In this document: piece after piece, positions 44,774 to 54,964 of the stretch
How the letters are laid out: the number at the start of each line of letters is the position of its first letter
Numbering within the stretch: position 1 is the first letter of the stretch
Source: Spirochaetes bacterium ADurb.Bin133
GTDB lineage: Bacteria > Spirochaetota > GWE2-31-10 > MWDO01
DNA length: 64,000 nt
Reading direction: 5' to 3'
NCBI GenBank assembly: GCA_002070605.1
Contig: MWDO01000005.1
Coordinates: 1 to 64,000, forward strand
The notes under the pieces: generated by a model
What the model was told of the DNA's origin: nothing
Seen by the model: only the letters and a program-made list of their open reading frames with translations
Databases searched by the model: none
Program-made: the position numbers and the translations under genes

Positions 44774-47584
44774 ATGAAAAAGAATATTACAAAATTATTC
44801 TTATTGTTAGTAGTTTCAGCCTTTTTTAGCTTTAATTGCACTGTTCCGACTAATAATGGCGAAAACGGAGGCGGAGGAACTACTGTTATACCGCCAAACA
44901 CTTTGATAGTTCATTATCAAAGAAACGCGGGAGATTATGAAAATTATACGTTATGGTTATGGCATGATACTACTTTTGCATCTGTCGCAGGCTGGCCTGA
45001 AGGACTGGATTGGGATAGCAAAGATGATTTTGGCGCAGTTTTTAAGGTACCATTAAAAACTTCAGCCGAACAAGTAGGATTTGTTCCGGTTAATAAAACT
45101 ATTGGAGACGATAGTAAAGACGCTGGAGATCATGTTTTTCAATTCGTTTCATTATTTAAAGAAATATGGGTGTTCCAGGGAGACGCTAATTGTTATATAA
45201 GCAAGGATAAAGAAAAGGTTGAAGGTATTATTGGCGGTTATATTAGTAGCGAGACTGAAATGGTGTTAAAATTTGCCGAGGTTACGGCATTAACGCCGGA
45301 AGAGCTTGTTATTGTTGATAAAAATAATAATCCAATTACGATAAGTAGCATTGCGAATACAGGAATTGGAGTATTTAAGATTACTATACCAACAAAAGAT
45401 CCTGTTGCCGACGGTCCTTACTCCGTTTCTTATGGAGGGAAAACTATAGTCGTTAAAGTGTCGCCGTTTATGTTGGAAAAATATACATACGACGGTAACG
45501 ATCTTGGACCTACATATAACAGTTCAAATGGTTCTACAACTTTTAAATTATGGAGTCCAACGGCTTCAGATGTGAAAATCGTATTTTATGATAAAATTAA
45601 TCAAGCTACCAAATTAGATAATGAAATAACTATGAGTTACAATGCTCTAAATGGATTATGGAGTAAAACCGTTAATCCTGCTGATATTGGAGTTACGGAT
45701 TTGAAAGGATATTTTTATCAATATAAAGTTACAAACAATGGAGTTGAAAAAATATGTCTTGATCCTTATGCTAAATCTATGGCAGAATTTTATGTTGGAA
45801 CAGGCGGTACCGTAAGTAGCTCGGCTCCAGACAAAGATATTATCGGTAAAGCCGCTATTATAGATCTTGCAGATACAGGAACTGTTTCTGATTACGCTCC
45901 TTTACCAGTTGATTGGAAAAGGGAAGATGTAGTAATCTACGAAGTTCATGTTAGAGATTTTACCTCATATTTTGGAGTTAATCCATCGGGCGCCTATCCG
46001 TCTGAAGTTAATAAACCAACTTCAAAACTTGGCACTTATAAAGCGTTTATTGAGAATCTTGACTATATAAAGAATATGGGATATACTCACATACAATTTT
46101 TGCCTGTTATGAATTATTTTTACGGAGATGAGTCTAACAAAGAGCTAGAAACAACGCCTAAAGGTACTGCAAATAATTATAACTGGGGTTTTGATCCTCA
46201 TCATTATTTTACCCCTGAAGGTATGTACGCCACAGATTCAAAAGATCCTATTGTTAGAGTTAAAGAATTGAAGGAATTAATTCAAGCGGTACATGACAAA
46301 GGTATGGGCGTAATACTAGACGTTGTATATACGCATATGTCCGGCGCTCATTTTCTTGCCGATATAGTGCCTGAATACTATTTCTTTATGCAAAACGGTC
46401 AATATGTAGGAGCATTTGGTAATAACCTTGCTACGACAAGAACAATGTCTAAAAAACTAATGATAGATTCATTACTTTATTGGACTTCAGAATATAAGGT
46501 AGATGGTTTTAGACATGATATGATGGGCGATGGCGATCATAAAGCGATTATGGAAGCTTACGATATGGTTGCCGCAGTTAATCCCAAAACAATATTTATT
46601 GGAGAAGGATGGACTACTTTTACAGGGGAAAACGACGGAGCTTATGGAGCCGACCAAAACTCAATGAACGAGATGAACGATGGTGCGGAAAGAGTTGCGG
46701 TTTTTTCTGATGAATTTAGAAATTTAATGAAATCAGGATTTGGGGCGGAGGGTTCGCCAATGTTTATTAGCGGTGGCGCTGTTGAGTTATTGAAAGTTTT
46801 TAATAATGTTAAAGGACAACCAAGTAATTTTAATAATGCTTCTCACTCAAAACCGACTTTAAAGACTGCTAACGATCCGGGGCAGACTGTACCTTATATA
46901 GCGGCTCACGATAATATGACGCTCTTTGATATTATATCAAGACAAACAAAAGCTAAACCTGATCTTTCTGCCGATCTTATTCATAGAAGAATTAGAATTG
47001 GAAATTTTATGTTGTCAATTACTCAAGGTGTGGTATTCTTTCACGCCGGACAAGAACTTGGAAGAACTAAACAGTATCTCGGAACGGATGCCGATCAGGG
47101 ACCAAAAATTACCGAAGTTAAGTATTCGGATGGAACGATATTGAAATATGTTCATGATTCTTACGATTCATCCGACGCTATAAATCAGATTAACTGGGGA
47201 AATATTGTCGAAGGTAAACCCGGTAGAAAAACTATGTTATATACAAAGGGATTGATTGCTCTTAGAAAATCTACTACGGCTTTTAGACAAGGAACAAGAT
47301 TATTGACTAATAGCAATGTCAAGCAAATAAATTTTGTTGATCAAAAAGCAAACGATCTTGTAATAGGTTTTAGCGCAAAAGGGACAGACGCGACTTATTA
47401 TGTATTTGTTAATACTGATTTGGTTAAGAGAAGCGCTAATTTAACTGTGGATATAACAAGCGGAGAAGTGTTAGTTGATGAGAACGAAGCTGGTATTTTA
47501 CCAATATCAACTCCGTCGGGATTTACGCTAACTGCTGATAAAATTGAAGTAGAACCCTTAACGGGCGTAATAATAAAAATGTAA
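44774..47584 (+). CDS. pulA: surface pullulanase lipoprotein (GH13)
   Basis: 936 aa type I pullulanase hydrolysing alpha-1,6 branches. The lipobox Cys is in FSFNC. A Gly-rich linker is followed by a CBM41-like domain (about 42-150, IVHYQRNAGDYENYTLWLW), a bacterial Ig-like stretch, a CBM48 at about 250-345 (TTFKLWSPTASDVKIVFYD), and the GH13 barrel with the type I signature YNWGFDP. Catalytic residues by motif are Asp582 (GFRHD), Glu611 (GEGW) and Asp713 (AHDN). The beta C-domain ends the protein. It has its own Shine-Dalgarno (AGGAGG) and terminator. Confidence 0.9.
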   Translation: MKKNITKLFLLLVVSAFFSFNCTVPTNNGENGGGGTTVIPPNTLIVHYQRNAGDYENYTLWLWHDTTFASVAGWPEGLDWDSKDDFGAVFKVPLKTSAEQVGFVPVNKTIGDDSKDAGDHVFQFVSLFKEIWVFQGDANCYISKDKEKVEGIIGGYISSETEMVLKFAEVTALTPEELVIVDKNNNPITISSIANTGIGVFKITIPTKDPVADGPYSVSYGGKTIVVKVSPFMLEKYTYDGNDLGPTYNSSNGSTTFKLWSPTASDVKIVFYDKINQATKLDNEITMSYNALNGLWSKTVNPADIGVTDLKGYFYQYKVTNNGVEKICLDPYAKSMAEFYVGTGGTVSSSAPDKDIIGKAAIIDLADTGTVSDYAPLPVDWKREDVVIYEVHVRDFTSYFGVNPSGAYPSEVNKPTSKLGTYKAFIENLDYIKNMGYTHIQFLPVMNYFYGDESNKELETTPKGTANNYNWGFDPHHYFTPEGMYATDSKDPIVRVKELKELIQAVHDKGMGVILDVVYTHMSGAHFLADIVPEYYFFMQNGQYVGAFGNNLATTRTMSKKLMIDSLLYWTSEYKVDGFRHDMMGDGDHKAIMEAYDMVAAVNPKTIFIGEGWTTFTGENDGAYGADQNSMNEMNDGAERVAVFSDEFRNLMKSGFGAEGSPMFISGGAVELLKVFNNVKGQPSNFNNASHSKPTLKTANDPGQTVPYIAAHDNMTLFDIISRQTKAKPDLSADLIHRRIRIGNFMLSITQGVVFFHAGQELGRTKQYLGTDADQGPKITEVKYSDGTILKYVHDSYDSSDAINQINWGNIVEGKPGRKTMLYTKGLIALRKSTTAFRQGTRLLTNSNVKQINFVDQKANDLVIGFSAKGTDATYYVFVNTDLVKRSANLTVDITSGEVLVDENEAGILPISTPSGFTLTADKIEVEPLTGVIIKM

Positions 47585-47593
47585 AACATCTAA

Positions 47594-47623
47594 AAAAAAC
47601 CTGCAATTTATTGCAGGTTTTTT
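47594..47623 (+). terminator. strong intrinsic terminator after pulA
   Basis: AAAAAACCTGCAA pairs with TTGCAGGTTTTTT around a 4-base loop. Confidence 0.88.
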
Positions 47624-47636
47624 ATGTAATCCATTG

Positions 47637-47680
47637 TTTTTTTTTGGGGGGGGACGGGGGAAAATAAATTGACACATATG
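47637..47680. repeat. solitary degenerate left end of the repeat element
   Basis: T(9)G(8) followed by GGGAAAATAAATTGACACATATG matches the left border of the family without the outer CCGTCGG. It is the only trace of the element inside the alpha-glucan locus. Confidence 0.55.
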
Positions 47681-47699
47681 ATGTTAGGATATTTTACAA

Positions 47700-47732
47700 A
47701 TTCAAATCAAAATTTATTTTTTCGATTTGAAT
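47700..47732 (+). promoter_or_regulatory. inverted repeat in the leader of the GH13 gene
   Basis: ATTCAAATC (47700-47708) and GATTTGAAT (47724-47732) form a perfect 9-bp inverted repeat 28 bp before the ATG. It could be an operator or a leader hairpin. Confidence 0.45.
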
Positions 47733-47760
47733 TAAAAAAATATAAAACAAAGGAGATTTT

Positions 47761-50700
47761 ATGAAGAAATATTTAGTTTATGTATTATTGGCGTTATTGA
47801 TATGTTTTGTAACGTGTACGCAGGATTCGTTGAAAGATCCGACAACGAACGACGTCAAAGCGACGACGACAACTAGCGTCGAGGCGACGACAACTACGGG
47901 AGCTACAACCACTACCACGACTTTACCTCAATATCTGCCATATTTTGAACCGGCGGGAGGATTATATAAGAATTCTGTAACTGTGAAAATCAAAAGCAAT
48001 CTGCCTGATACGGAGATTTATTATACGGACGATGGTTCTACGCCAAATACCTCTTCGATGAAATATTCAGAGCCGATATTGATTTCTTCGCCTAAATTAT
48101 TGCGAACAATGAGCGTTTCTAACGGTACAGAGGTTCATTATGCAATGAGTATGTTTGACATTGACGATACTCCCGACTTAACGTCGCATAAAGAATCTCC
48201 TAATTGGAATGATCAAATTATTTATTTTTTAATGCTTGACAGATTTTATAATGGAGATACAAATAATGACGATCAAGGAGTCGGCGTTAATGGGATGGTA
48301 GAAGGAAAGTTTAATGGCGGCGATTTAGTGGGATTGAAAAGCAAACTCCAGTACATAAAAGATTTGGGAGCTACGGCGATATGGATTACTCCTCCGGTTA
48401 AGAACCAATGGTCCGACGGTAATTACACCGGATATCATGGTTATTGGACGTCAAATTTTAGAGATGTTGATCCGCATTTCGGAACGATAGAAGATTATAA
48501 AAATATGGTAAAAGCGGCTCACGATCTTGGATTGTATGTTATACAGGATATAGTCCTTAATCATACGGGGGATTATTTTTATATGACTTCTATGCCATCT
48601 TCATATAACTATTCAAAATTTTTATGGGGAAAAAACTCCGGCTCGCTTCCAAGTTTTGCTCCGGAGCAATTGCCGTGGTCTTTTAATGATATAAGTTTTA
48701 AAAATCCCAATAGATTAACTGAGGATGAATATAATTTCTTTTCTTTTTATCATTGGACGCCGGGTATTACCGATTATCTTAATGAAGAACAGATTTTTAA
48801 TTATCAAATGAGCAATCTTGACGATATAAATACTGAAAATGTGGTTGTAAGAAATTTATTAAAAGGCTATTTTAGATATTGGATAGATAAAGTAGATGTT
48901 GACGGCTATAGAATAGATACGGTAAAATATATACCTCCGGAATATTTTGAAGATTTTAGTAATTCTAAGGAAGAAGGGAATCTAGGAATTAGAGAATACG
49001 CGAAGCAAAAAGGTAAAAACGATTTTATTTTGTTTGGAGAAGCCTGGGATACTGAAGATAAAAATTGCGTGATTTATACTAAATCCGAAGATGGAACGCC
49101 GCGTATGGACTCATTAATATACTTTCCTCTGACTTTTGCAATTAGAGATTGTTTTTCTAATGGAAAGTCGACAAAAAGTATAGAAGACATACTGAATAAT
49201 AGATACAAGGCGGGATATTTAAATCCAGATAAATTGGTAACTTTTATTGATAATCATGATATTGCTAGGTTATATGAATCTCTCCCGGCTAGTTTAGTCA
49301 AGTCTGCTTATGCAATAATTATGACAATAACCGGGATTCCTCAAATATATTATGGAAGCGAACAAGGATTTGTAGAACCAAGAAGCGCTATGTTTAACGG
49401 CGGCTATTCGATTCCAGGACAGACAAATAGCGAAGATAAGTTTCATGTTTCTGGAGATTGGTATAACTATTTTAAAGATCTAATTAGTTTAAGAAAAAAT
49501 AATAGGGTTTTCAGATATAATCAATTGGAAATGATAGAATCGTCAAGTTCAGGCGCCGGATTATTATCTTACAGATTGACAGAAAAAGATAATTCTGGAA
49601 ATCTAGTAAAAGGTATAGGACATGAAGCGCTAGTAATAATTAATACGTCAACAAATACTAAGCTATTGGATGTAGGATCTGGTTTTGCCGGAGGAGATAT
49701 ATTAGAAATTAAGGAACCCTATGTTGGAAGTATGTCGAATACAATTAAGGTTGGATTTAACGGTAGAATAACTCAAGAAATTCCCGGTCAGTCTTATGGA
49801 ATATATATTTTGTCGGAAAAAGGAACGCCTCCTACTCAAGGATCTGAATTTATACAAATTAATAGCAGTTATGAAAATGTAATTAATGAATTAAGCATGA
49901 AAATTGAAGGAACTGTATCTAATCCGCCAGCTACTATTAGATTGTTCTTTGATAACGATATCAACGATTACTTAACGATAGACGCTACAACGGAAAATTG
50001 GTCTAAAACAATAAATGTAGAATTTTTACTATCAAATGGCCATCATACTATAAAGGCAATAAGACATTCAAATGAAGTTGATAAGATCGCCTATTCTAAT
50101 ACAGTTGAATTTGATTTAATAAAACCATATATTGAAGTTGTAAATAAGAGCGATCCGGCTTTAGATAACAAAGGTCCAGCAGGGTATAATTATAAGAATC
50201 CAACAGATGGCACATATAAAAACCAAACAGATATTCAAAATATAAAAATTTTAAGAGCTGGAGCAGACTTAAAGATAGAATTACAGATGAATATTATTTC
50301 TCGAACGTGGAATCCTACAGTAAATCCATTTGATCACGTTTTGTTTAGCGTTTTTCTAATAGATAGCGATAATACAACGGGGTGCGCCGCTCATCCTAAA
50401 CATAACTATAATATTCCAAATGGAAATAAATGGGACTATATGTTTAAAGCTGAAGGATGGAAAACTACCATGTTCAATTCTATAGGCGCCGATTCGACGA
50501 CAGACGGCGAGGCGTTAAGTTATGGTCCTACGGCAGAAGTTAATTGGGATGACGATATGCAAACAGAAAAAGTTGGAGGAACCATAACATTTATTTTACC
50601 TTCTGCGGCTTTTGGAAGTCCCGATAATCTGACTGGATGGAAAATATATATTAATACTTGGGATATGGATATGGGTAAATTAAGAGAATTGACTGCAGAT

Positions 50701-50784
50701 GGCGCAGCTCATAAGTTTGGAGGAGGAGATGGGACTGTAGACCCTCTGTTAATGGATGAAACAGATATTATTGATCTAATGTAG
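47761..50784 (+). CDS. surface GH13 alpha-amylase-like lipoprotein
   Basis: 1007 aa. Lipobox FVTC (Cys19) and a Thr-rich tether (about 25-57). A chitobiase-type Ig-like domain at about 60-130 has YYTDDGSTPNTSS. The GH13 barrel spans about 150-560, with DIVLNHTG, Asp386 (GYRID), Glu427 (FGEAWD) and Asp500 (IDNHD). A beta C-domain and an Ig-like segment follow. The last 180 residues (DPALDNKGPAGYNY, YINTWDMDMG) resemble the C-terminal binding module of glucodextranase. Product specificity cannot be told. Its first 56 codons are nearly the same DNA as those of the next gene. Confidence 0.87.
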   Translation: MKKYLVYVLLALLICFVTCTQDSLKDPTTNDVKATTTTSVEATTTTGATTTTTTLPQYLPYFEPAGGLYKNSVTVKIKSNLPDTEIYYTDDGSTPNTSSMKYSEPILISSPKLLRTMSVSNGTEVHYAMSMFDIDDTPDLTSHKESPNWNDQIIYFLMLDRFYNGDTNNDDQGVGVNGMVEGKFNGGDLVGLKSKLQYIKDLGATAIWITPPVKNQWSDGNYTGYHGYWTSNFRDVDPHFGTIEDYKNMVKAAHDLGLYVIQDIVLNHTGDYFYMTSMPSSYNYSKFLWGKNSGSLPSFAPEQLPWSFNDISFKNPNRLTEDEYNFFSFYHWTPGITDYLNEEQIFNYQMSNLDDINTENVVVRNLLKGYFRYWIDKVDVDGYRIDTVKYIPPEYFEDFSNSKEEGNLGIREYAKQKGKNDFILFGEAWDTEDKNCVIYTKSEDGTPRMDSLIYFPLTFAIRDCFSNGKSTKSIEDILNNRYKAGYLNPDKLVTFIDNHDIARLYESLPASLVKSAYAIIMTITGIPQIYYGSEQGFVEPRSAMFNGGYSIPGQTNSEDKFHVSGDWYNYFKDLISLRKNNRVFRYNQLEMIESSSSGAGLLSYRLTEKDNSGNLVKGIGHEALVIINTSTNTKLLDVGSGFAGGDILEIKEPYVGSMSNTIKVGFNGRITQEIPGQSYGIYILSEKGTPPTQGSEFIQINSSYENVINELSMKIEGTVSNPPATIRLFFDNDINDYLTIDATTENWSKTINVEFLLSNGHHTIKAIRHSNEVDKIAYSNTVEFDLIKPYIEVVNKSDPALDNKGPAGYNYKNPTDGTYKNQTDIQNIKILRAGADLKIELQMNIISRTWNPTVNPFDHVLFSVFLIDSDNTTGCAAHPKHNYNIPNGNKWDYMFKAEGWKTTMFNSIGADSTTDGEALSYGPTAEVNWDDDMQTEKVGGTITFILPSAAFGSPDNLTGWKIYINTWDMDMGKLRELTADGAAHKFGGGDGTVDPLLMDETDIIDLM

Positions 50785-50801
50785 ATGTAAAGATATGTAT
50801 A

Positions 50802-50840
50802 TTAGGGAAGATGAATAATTCATCTTCCTAATTATTTTTT
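50802..50840 (+). terminator. intrinsic terminator between the GH13 genes
   Basis: GGAAGATGAA pairs with TTCATCTTCC, followed by ATTATTTTTTT. Confidence 0.82.
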
Positions 50841-50853
50841 TAAGGAGATAAAA

Positions 50854-52719
50854 ATGAAGAAAAATTATTACCCTTATTTAGTTTATGTATTATTGGCGTT
50901 ATTGATATGTTTTGTATCGTGTACGCAGGATTCGCCGAAAGATCCGACAACGAACGACGAGACAACGACGACAACTAGCGTCGAGGCAACAACGACAACT
51001 ACGGGAACTACAACCACTACCACGATCCCGGGGACTTTATCTGAAGCGAGTTTGGTAAACGGACCGGAAGATTGGAGAGATCAAGTCATATATTTTATGA
51101 TTACAGACAGATTTAAAGACGGAGATACTGGAAATAATGAAACGAGGTTTAGAGATAACAATCCGGCAACTCCTTTACATAATCCGGCAGATCATAAGAA
51201 ATATCATGGCGGGGATTTGAAGGGTATAATGGATAATGTCGGCTATTTGACCGATCTGGGAGTTAACTCTATCTGGATAACGCCCGTCGTTTACAATGTG
51301 AGGGAGGATGATGGATACACCGGATATCATGGTTATTGGGCGTGGGATATGACGATGATGGATCCGCATCTTATTCCTAACGATCTATCAACAGATAAAA
51401 ACAGAGGAATTAATTTTTATAAACATTTTGTAGATACGATGCACGCTAATAATATATACGTTATACAGGATATTGTTCTCAATCATATGGGTAATCTGTT
51501 TTTATACAAAATTGGCGGGAAAGAAAATTGGAATCCGACATACAAAGCTACCGGCTATGGAGAAGCCGCTCTTCTATGGATCGAAGAGTCGTCTCATGCG
51601 GGAAGCGCCTGGATTGATATAGGATTGAGAAGAAAGCCGCCGGCTCCGTTTGATTCTCCATCGTTTTATAATTTATGCGGGACTTTATCCGATTCATATC
51701 CGTTATTGGGAGATTTATCCGGATTGGACGATCTTAAAACGACTTCGCCCGACGTTAGAACTGTTTTAAAAAATATCTATATAGACTGGATAAAATATGC
51801 CGGTATCGACGGATTTAGAATTGATACGGTTAAACATATAGAGACAGATTTTTTTGAGGATTTTAATCTTGCCGTGAGAAATTATGTCAAGGGGAATAAC
51901 CCAAATAAAAAATTTATTCAGTTTGGCGAATATTTTGGAACTACGCATAGCGTAATGAAGGACTATACGACCGGAAACAAAATGGATTCTCTTTTGAATT
52001 TTGAGTTATATTACGCAATGAATAATGTCTTTAGAACCTATTCTACTAATGGAACCCTTTATGCGACTAACAAATTGACAAAAGAATTAAATAATAGATC
52101 TGTCTTGAGAGATACCCCTATATCGGATGGAGGCGCGGGATTGTCAGCCGCGGATGCCGTTGTTAATTTTATTGACAATCACGACGTTGCAAGATATTTA
52201 AATGCTCCCGGACATAATACTACCACATTAAAAAGCGCTCTAGCGTATATATTAACTACTAAGGGAATTCCTTGTATATATTACGGGACTGAAAAGGATC
52301 TAAAAGCTTCGAGCGCTTCGGCAGAACCGGGACGAATAGATATGCCGAATTTTGATACGACCGGAGATACTTACAATTTCTTGAAAGATATGATTAAAGT
52401 AAGAAAAGACAACGTTGCGCTTAGAAGAGGCGAAATTAAAGTAATAAAGGATTCTGCAAATGCCGGAATATTTGCCTTTTCGAGATATACGGGAGCAGCG
52501 TCGGAGAATATTTATGTTTTCTTTAACACTGCAAAAGAGGATTTGGCGGATGATGCGATTTACGATTCGAGCGAGGTTGATTTGCTAACAAAAGACGAAA
52601 CGTTAACTAAGATATATCCTCCCGGTTTTGAAGAGATATCTGTAATGCAGGACGCTACCGGCGATTATGTAAAAATTAATTTAGACGCTTATAGTTTTAA
52701 AATATTTAAAAAGAAATAG
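50854..52719 (+). CDS. surface GH13 alpha-amylase-like lipoprotein
   Basis: 621 aa. Lipobox FVSC (Cys23) and a Thr-rich tether that nearly duplicates the previous gene, then directly a GH13 barrel. WRDQVIYFMITDRFKDGD, GYHGYWAWDM and DIVLNHMG are followed by Asp324 (GFRID), Glu359 (FGEYFG) and Asp444 (IDNHD). A short beta C-domain ends at FKIFKK. It lacks the Ig-like and glucodextranase-type modules of its neighbour. It probably cuts alpha-1,4 glucans at the cell surface. AAGGAG precedes the ATG. Confidence 0.88.
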   Translation: MKKNYYPYLVYVLLALLICFVSCTQDSPKDPTTNDETTTTTSVEATTTTTGTTTTTTIPGTLSEASLVNGPEDWRDQVIYFMITDRFKDGDTGNNETRFRDNNPATPLHNPADHKKYHGGDLKGIMDNVGYLTDLGVNSIWITPVVYNVREDDGYTGYHGYWAWDMTMMDPHLIPNDLSTDKNRGINFYKHFVDTMHANNIYVIQDIVLNHMGNLFLYKIGGKENWNPTYKATGYGEAALLWIEESSHAGSAWIDIGLRRKPPAPFDSPSFYNLCGTLSDSYPLLGDLSGLDDLKTTSPDVRTVLKNIYIDWIKYAGIDGFRIDTVKHIETDFFEDFNLAVRNYVKGNNPNKKFIQFGEYFGTTHSVMKDYTTGNKMDSLLNFELYYAMNNVFRTYSTNGTLYATNKLTKELNNRSVLRDTPISDGGAGLSAADAVVNFIDNHDVARYLNAPGHNTTTLKSALAYILTTKGIPCIYYGTEKDLKASSASAEPGRIDMPNFDTTGDTYNFLKDMIKVRKDNVALRRGEIKVIKDSANAGIFAFSRYTGAASENIYVFFNTAKEDLADDAIYDSSEVDLLTKDETLTKIYPPGFEEISVMQDATGDYVKINLDAYSFKIFKKK

Positions 52720-52736
52720 TAATAGAATTTCCCAAT

Positions 52737-52768
52737 AAAAAACGGCGGGTTTTAATCCGCCGTTTTTT
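52737..52768 (+). terminator. strong intrinsic terminator closing the glucan locus
   Basis: AAAAAACGGCGG pairs with CCGCCGTTTTTT around an 8-base loop. Confidence 0.9.
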
Positions 52769-52811
52769 ATTGATTTAAAGAATTGGTTCAAAGAGAAAAT
52801 TTTAGGAGTTA

Positions 52812-52923
52812 CATATGTGTCAATTTATCCGCTACATATGCGTCAATTTTTATCCTTAATACCATATGTGTCAATTTTATCTTTAATATTATATGCGTCG
52901 ATTTTATTTGACACATATGCGCC
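52812..52923. repeat. palindrome array without arms
   Basis: Units are CATATGTGTC (52812), CATATGCGTC (52835), CATATGTGTC (52863), an imperfect ATATGCGTC (about 52891) and GACACATATGCGCC (52910-52923), spaced 23-28 bp. The spacer TTTATCCTTAATACC recurs near 250 and 19215, and inverted at 60380. It lies between convergent genes. Confidence 0.78.
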
Positions 52924-52926
52924 AAA

Positions 52927-53202
52927 TTATTTGTTGTCCGTTTTTACTTCTTTTACTTCTTCCGGATTATCTGCGGCGGGGCAATTTTTTTCTATGTATC
53001 TGTCAAGAGTTCTAACCGCGTCTTTATATATTTCTTCGCCGCCTTCGATATAAAATTCCATTTTTTTCAAACTCTTATTGATTTTTTTTCCTAAAGAGCG
53101 ATCTTTACTATCCAAAAGTTTGCGCAACTCTCTTGCAAATTTTTTTTCCGTCGCCATAATAGCTTTTATCTGTTCCGATATTAATTTAATTTTGTTTTCC
53201 AT
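52927..53202 (-). CDS. small helical protein at the end of the pst-pho operon
   Basis: 91 aa, almost entirely charged helix (LISEQIKAIMATEKKFARELRKLL, GKKINKSLKKMEFYIEG), with a Lys/Glu-rich tail. No family recognised. The ATG follows AGGAGAACAAA. It lies 25 bp after phoR on the same strand and is probably co-transcribed with it. Its stop abuts a repeat array. Confidence 0.55.
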   Translation of the reverse strand: MENKIKLISEQIKAIMATEKKFARELRKLLDSKDRSLGKKINKSLKKMEFYIEGGEEIYKDAVRTLDRYIEKNCPAADNPEEVKEVKTDNK

Positions 53203-53227
53203 TTTGTTCTCCTAAAATATATTTGTT

Positions 53228-54964
53228 TTACTTTATATCTTCAGCGCTAAATATCGCTTTAAATTTGCTTCCTTTTCCGGTTTCGCTTTCAACGAGTATT
53301 TTAGCGTTGTGATCAAGCGCTATATTTTTTACTATCGATAGTCCCAGACCGGCTCCCCCTTTTTCTCTTGAGCGCGATTTATCGACTACGTAAAAACGGT
53401 TGAATATTTTGTCGAATTCGGATTTTGGTATGCCGACTCCCGAATCCGCCACTTCTACGACTATGGAGCCGTTATCTTTAAAAATATTAATCGATATCGA
53501 CCCTTCCTCCGTATATTTAACGGCGTTATCGATAAGGTTAATAAATAGTTGCTCGAGTTTGAAAGAGTCTCCGGTTATTTGCGGGAGATCGGATTCGTAG
53601 CGAAACTCAAGATCAAGGTTTTTATTTTTTAATTTTATGCTAAAAATCGGCAGGATATCCTCGATAAGAGTTTTTAGATCGATTTTATCTGTAAGAGTAT
53701 ATTTTTTTTCGTCTAGTTTAGACAGTATAAGAATATCTTTCACGATAGATATGAGTCTCTGAACGTTTTTATCTACAATAAGCATATATTTTTTTATTAG
53801 ATTTATGTCGTTTTCTTCTAAAATTGTCTCTACATATCCGTTTATCGACGTTAAAGGAGTGTTTAGCTCGTGACCTAAGTTTGAGACGTACTCTTTTTTG
53901 ATAGTATCAAGTTCGTTAATCTTTGTGACGTCGTAAAAAACTACGACAGTATCTTTAGAGCGACTTATATAGCTGACGCTAACGATGTATACTCTGTAGT
54001 TTATTATCATTTCGATATTTTCAAATTTTATTTGAGACGCGGCGTCGTTCAAAATATTTTCAAAATCGCGCTCTCTTAGTATTTCCCAGTAGTATTTATT
54101 TTCGGGGTTGTTATGCGAAACTATTTTTTTAAAACTATCGTTGACTCTGGATATTTTCCCATCTTTATCGATAACCGCGATACCGTCTTTGATATTGCTT
54201 ATAATATTGCGCAGTTCCTCTTTTTCGTTGGAAAGCTCTTCAAAAATATCGCGCAGTTTCTCAGTCATGCTGTTGAAACTATGAGCCAGAGTCGCGCTCT
54301 CAAAATTGTTATCAACGTCAAATTTTACGTTAAATTCTCCTTCGGATACCCTTTTTGAAACATTGGAGAATTTTATAATGCTTTTCTTAAAATCAAAATA
54401 GATAAGAAGAATACAAACTACGGAAAGAATGGCTAAAATTAGCGTAAAAACCATAATATTTAAAGCGTATTTAAGAGTTATTTTGTTTATATTTTTTAGG
54501 AACGAACTTATTCTGATAAATCCGATTGTTTTATCCTCTTCCGTTATTTTTTTGGCAATATACAGCATATCTTCGTTTAACGTAGAACTTCGTCTTGAGG
54601 AGACGCCTAAGCCGTTTTTCAAAGAGAGGGCGATTTCGGGTCTGTCGAGGTGATTATCCATAAATTTAGGATTTTCGTCCGAGTCTGAAATAACCCGTCC
54701 GGATTCGTTTAAAATAGTTATACGAACGTTTAATCTAGTTGAAACGTCTTTGATATATTCGTCCAGTTTGTCTGAATTATCGAACGGCTTGGATTTTAAA
54801 TTATATTCAAGGATATTTATGATATTGGATAAATTATCGGTAGCAATCGCGATATTATCCCTTTTAAGTTTTGGAACGTAAAAGATAGTTATAGTAATAT
54901 AATATAGAACGACGAGCGCAATGAAAATTGATAAATATTTTATAACAATAGATTTATTCTTCAA
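53228..54964 (-). CDS. phoR: phosphate-sensing histidine kinase PhoR
   Basis: 578 aa. Two membrane helices (about 8-30 and 168-190) enclose a periplasmic sensor. A HAMP region follows, then PAS (IKDGIAVIDKDGKISRVNDSF), HisKA with LGHELNTPLTSI and an HATPase with NLIDNAVKY, DSGVGIP and GAGLGLSI. This layout matches Gram-positive-type PhoR with a large extracytoplasmic domain, rather than the short E. coli form. Its start overlaps phoB by 11 bp, and pst genes precede it. Confidence 0.9.
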   Translation of the reverse strand: MKNKSIVIKYLSIFIALVVLYYITITIFYVPKLKRDNIAIATDNLSNIINILEYNLKSKPFDNSDKLDEYIKDVSTRLNVRITILNESGRVISDSDENPKFMDNHLDRPEIALSLKNGLGVSSRRSSTLNEDMLYIAKKITEEDKTIGFIRISSFLKNINKITLKYALNIMVFTLILAILSVVCILLIYFDFKKSIIKFSNVSKRVSEGEFNVKFDVDNNFESATLAHSFNSMTEKLRDIFEELSNEKEELRNIISNIKDGIAVIDKDGKISRVNDSFKKIVSHNNPENKYYWEILRERDFENILNDAASQIKFENIEMIINYRVYIVSVSYISRSKDTVVVFYDVTKINELDTIKKEYVSNLGHELNTPLTSINGYVETILEENDINLIKKYMLIVDKNVQRLISIVKDILILSKLDEKKYTLTDKIDLKTLIEDILPIFSIKLKNKNLDLEFRYESDLPQITGDSFKLEQLFINLIDNAVKYTEEGSISINIFKDNGSIVVEVADSGVGIPKSEFDKIFNRFYVVDKSRSREKGGAGLGLSIVKNIALDHNAKILVESETGKGSKFKAIFSAEDIK

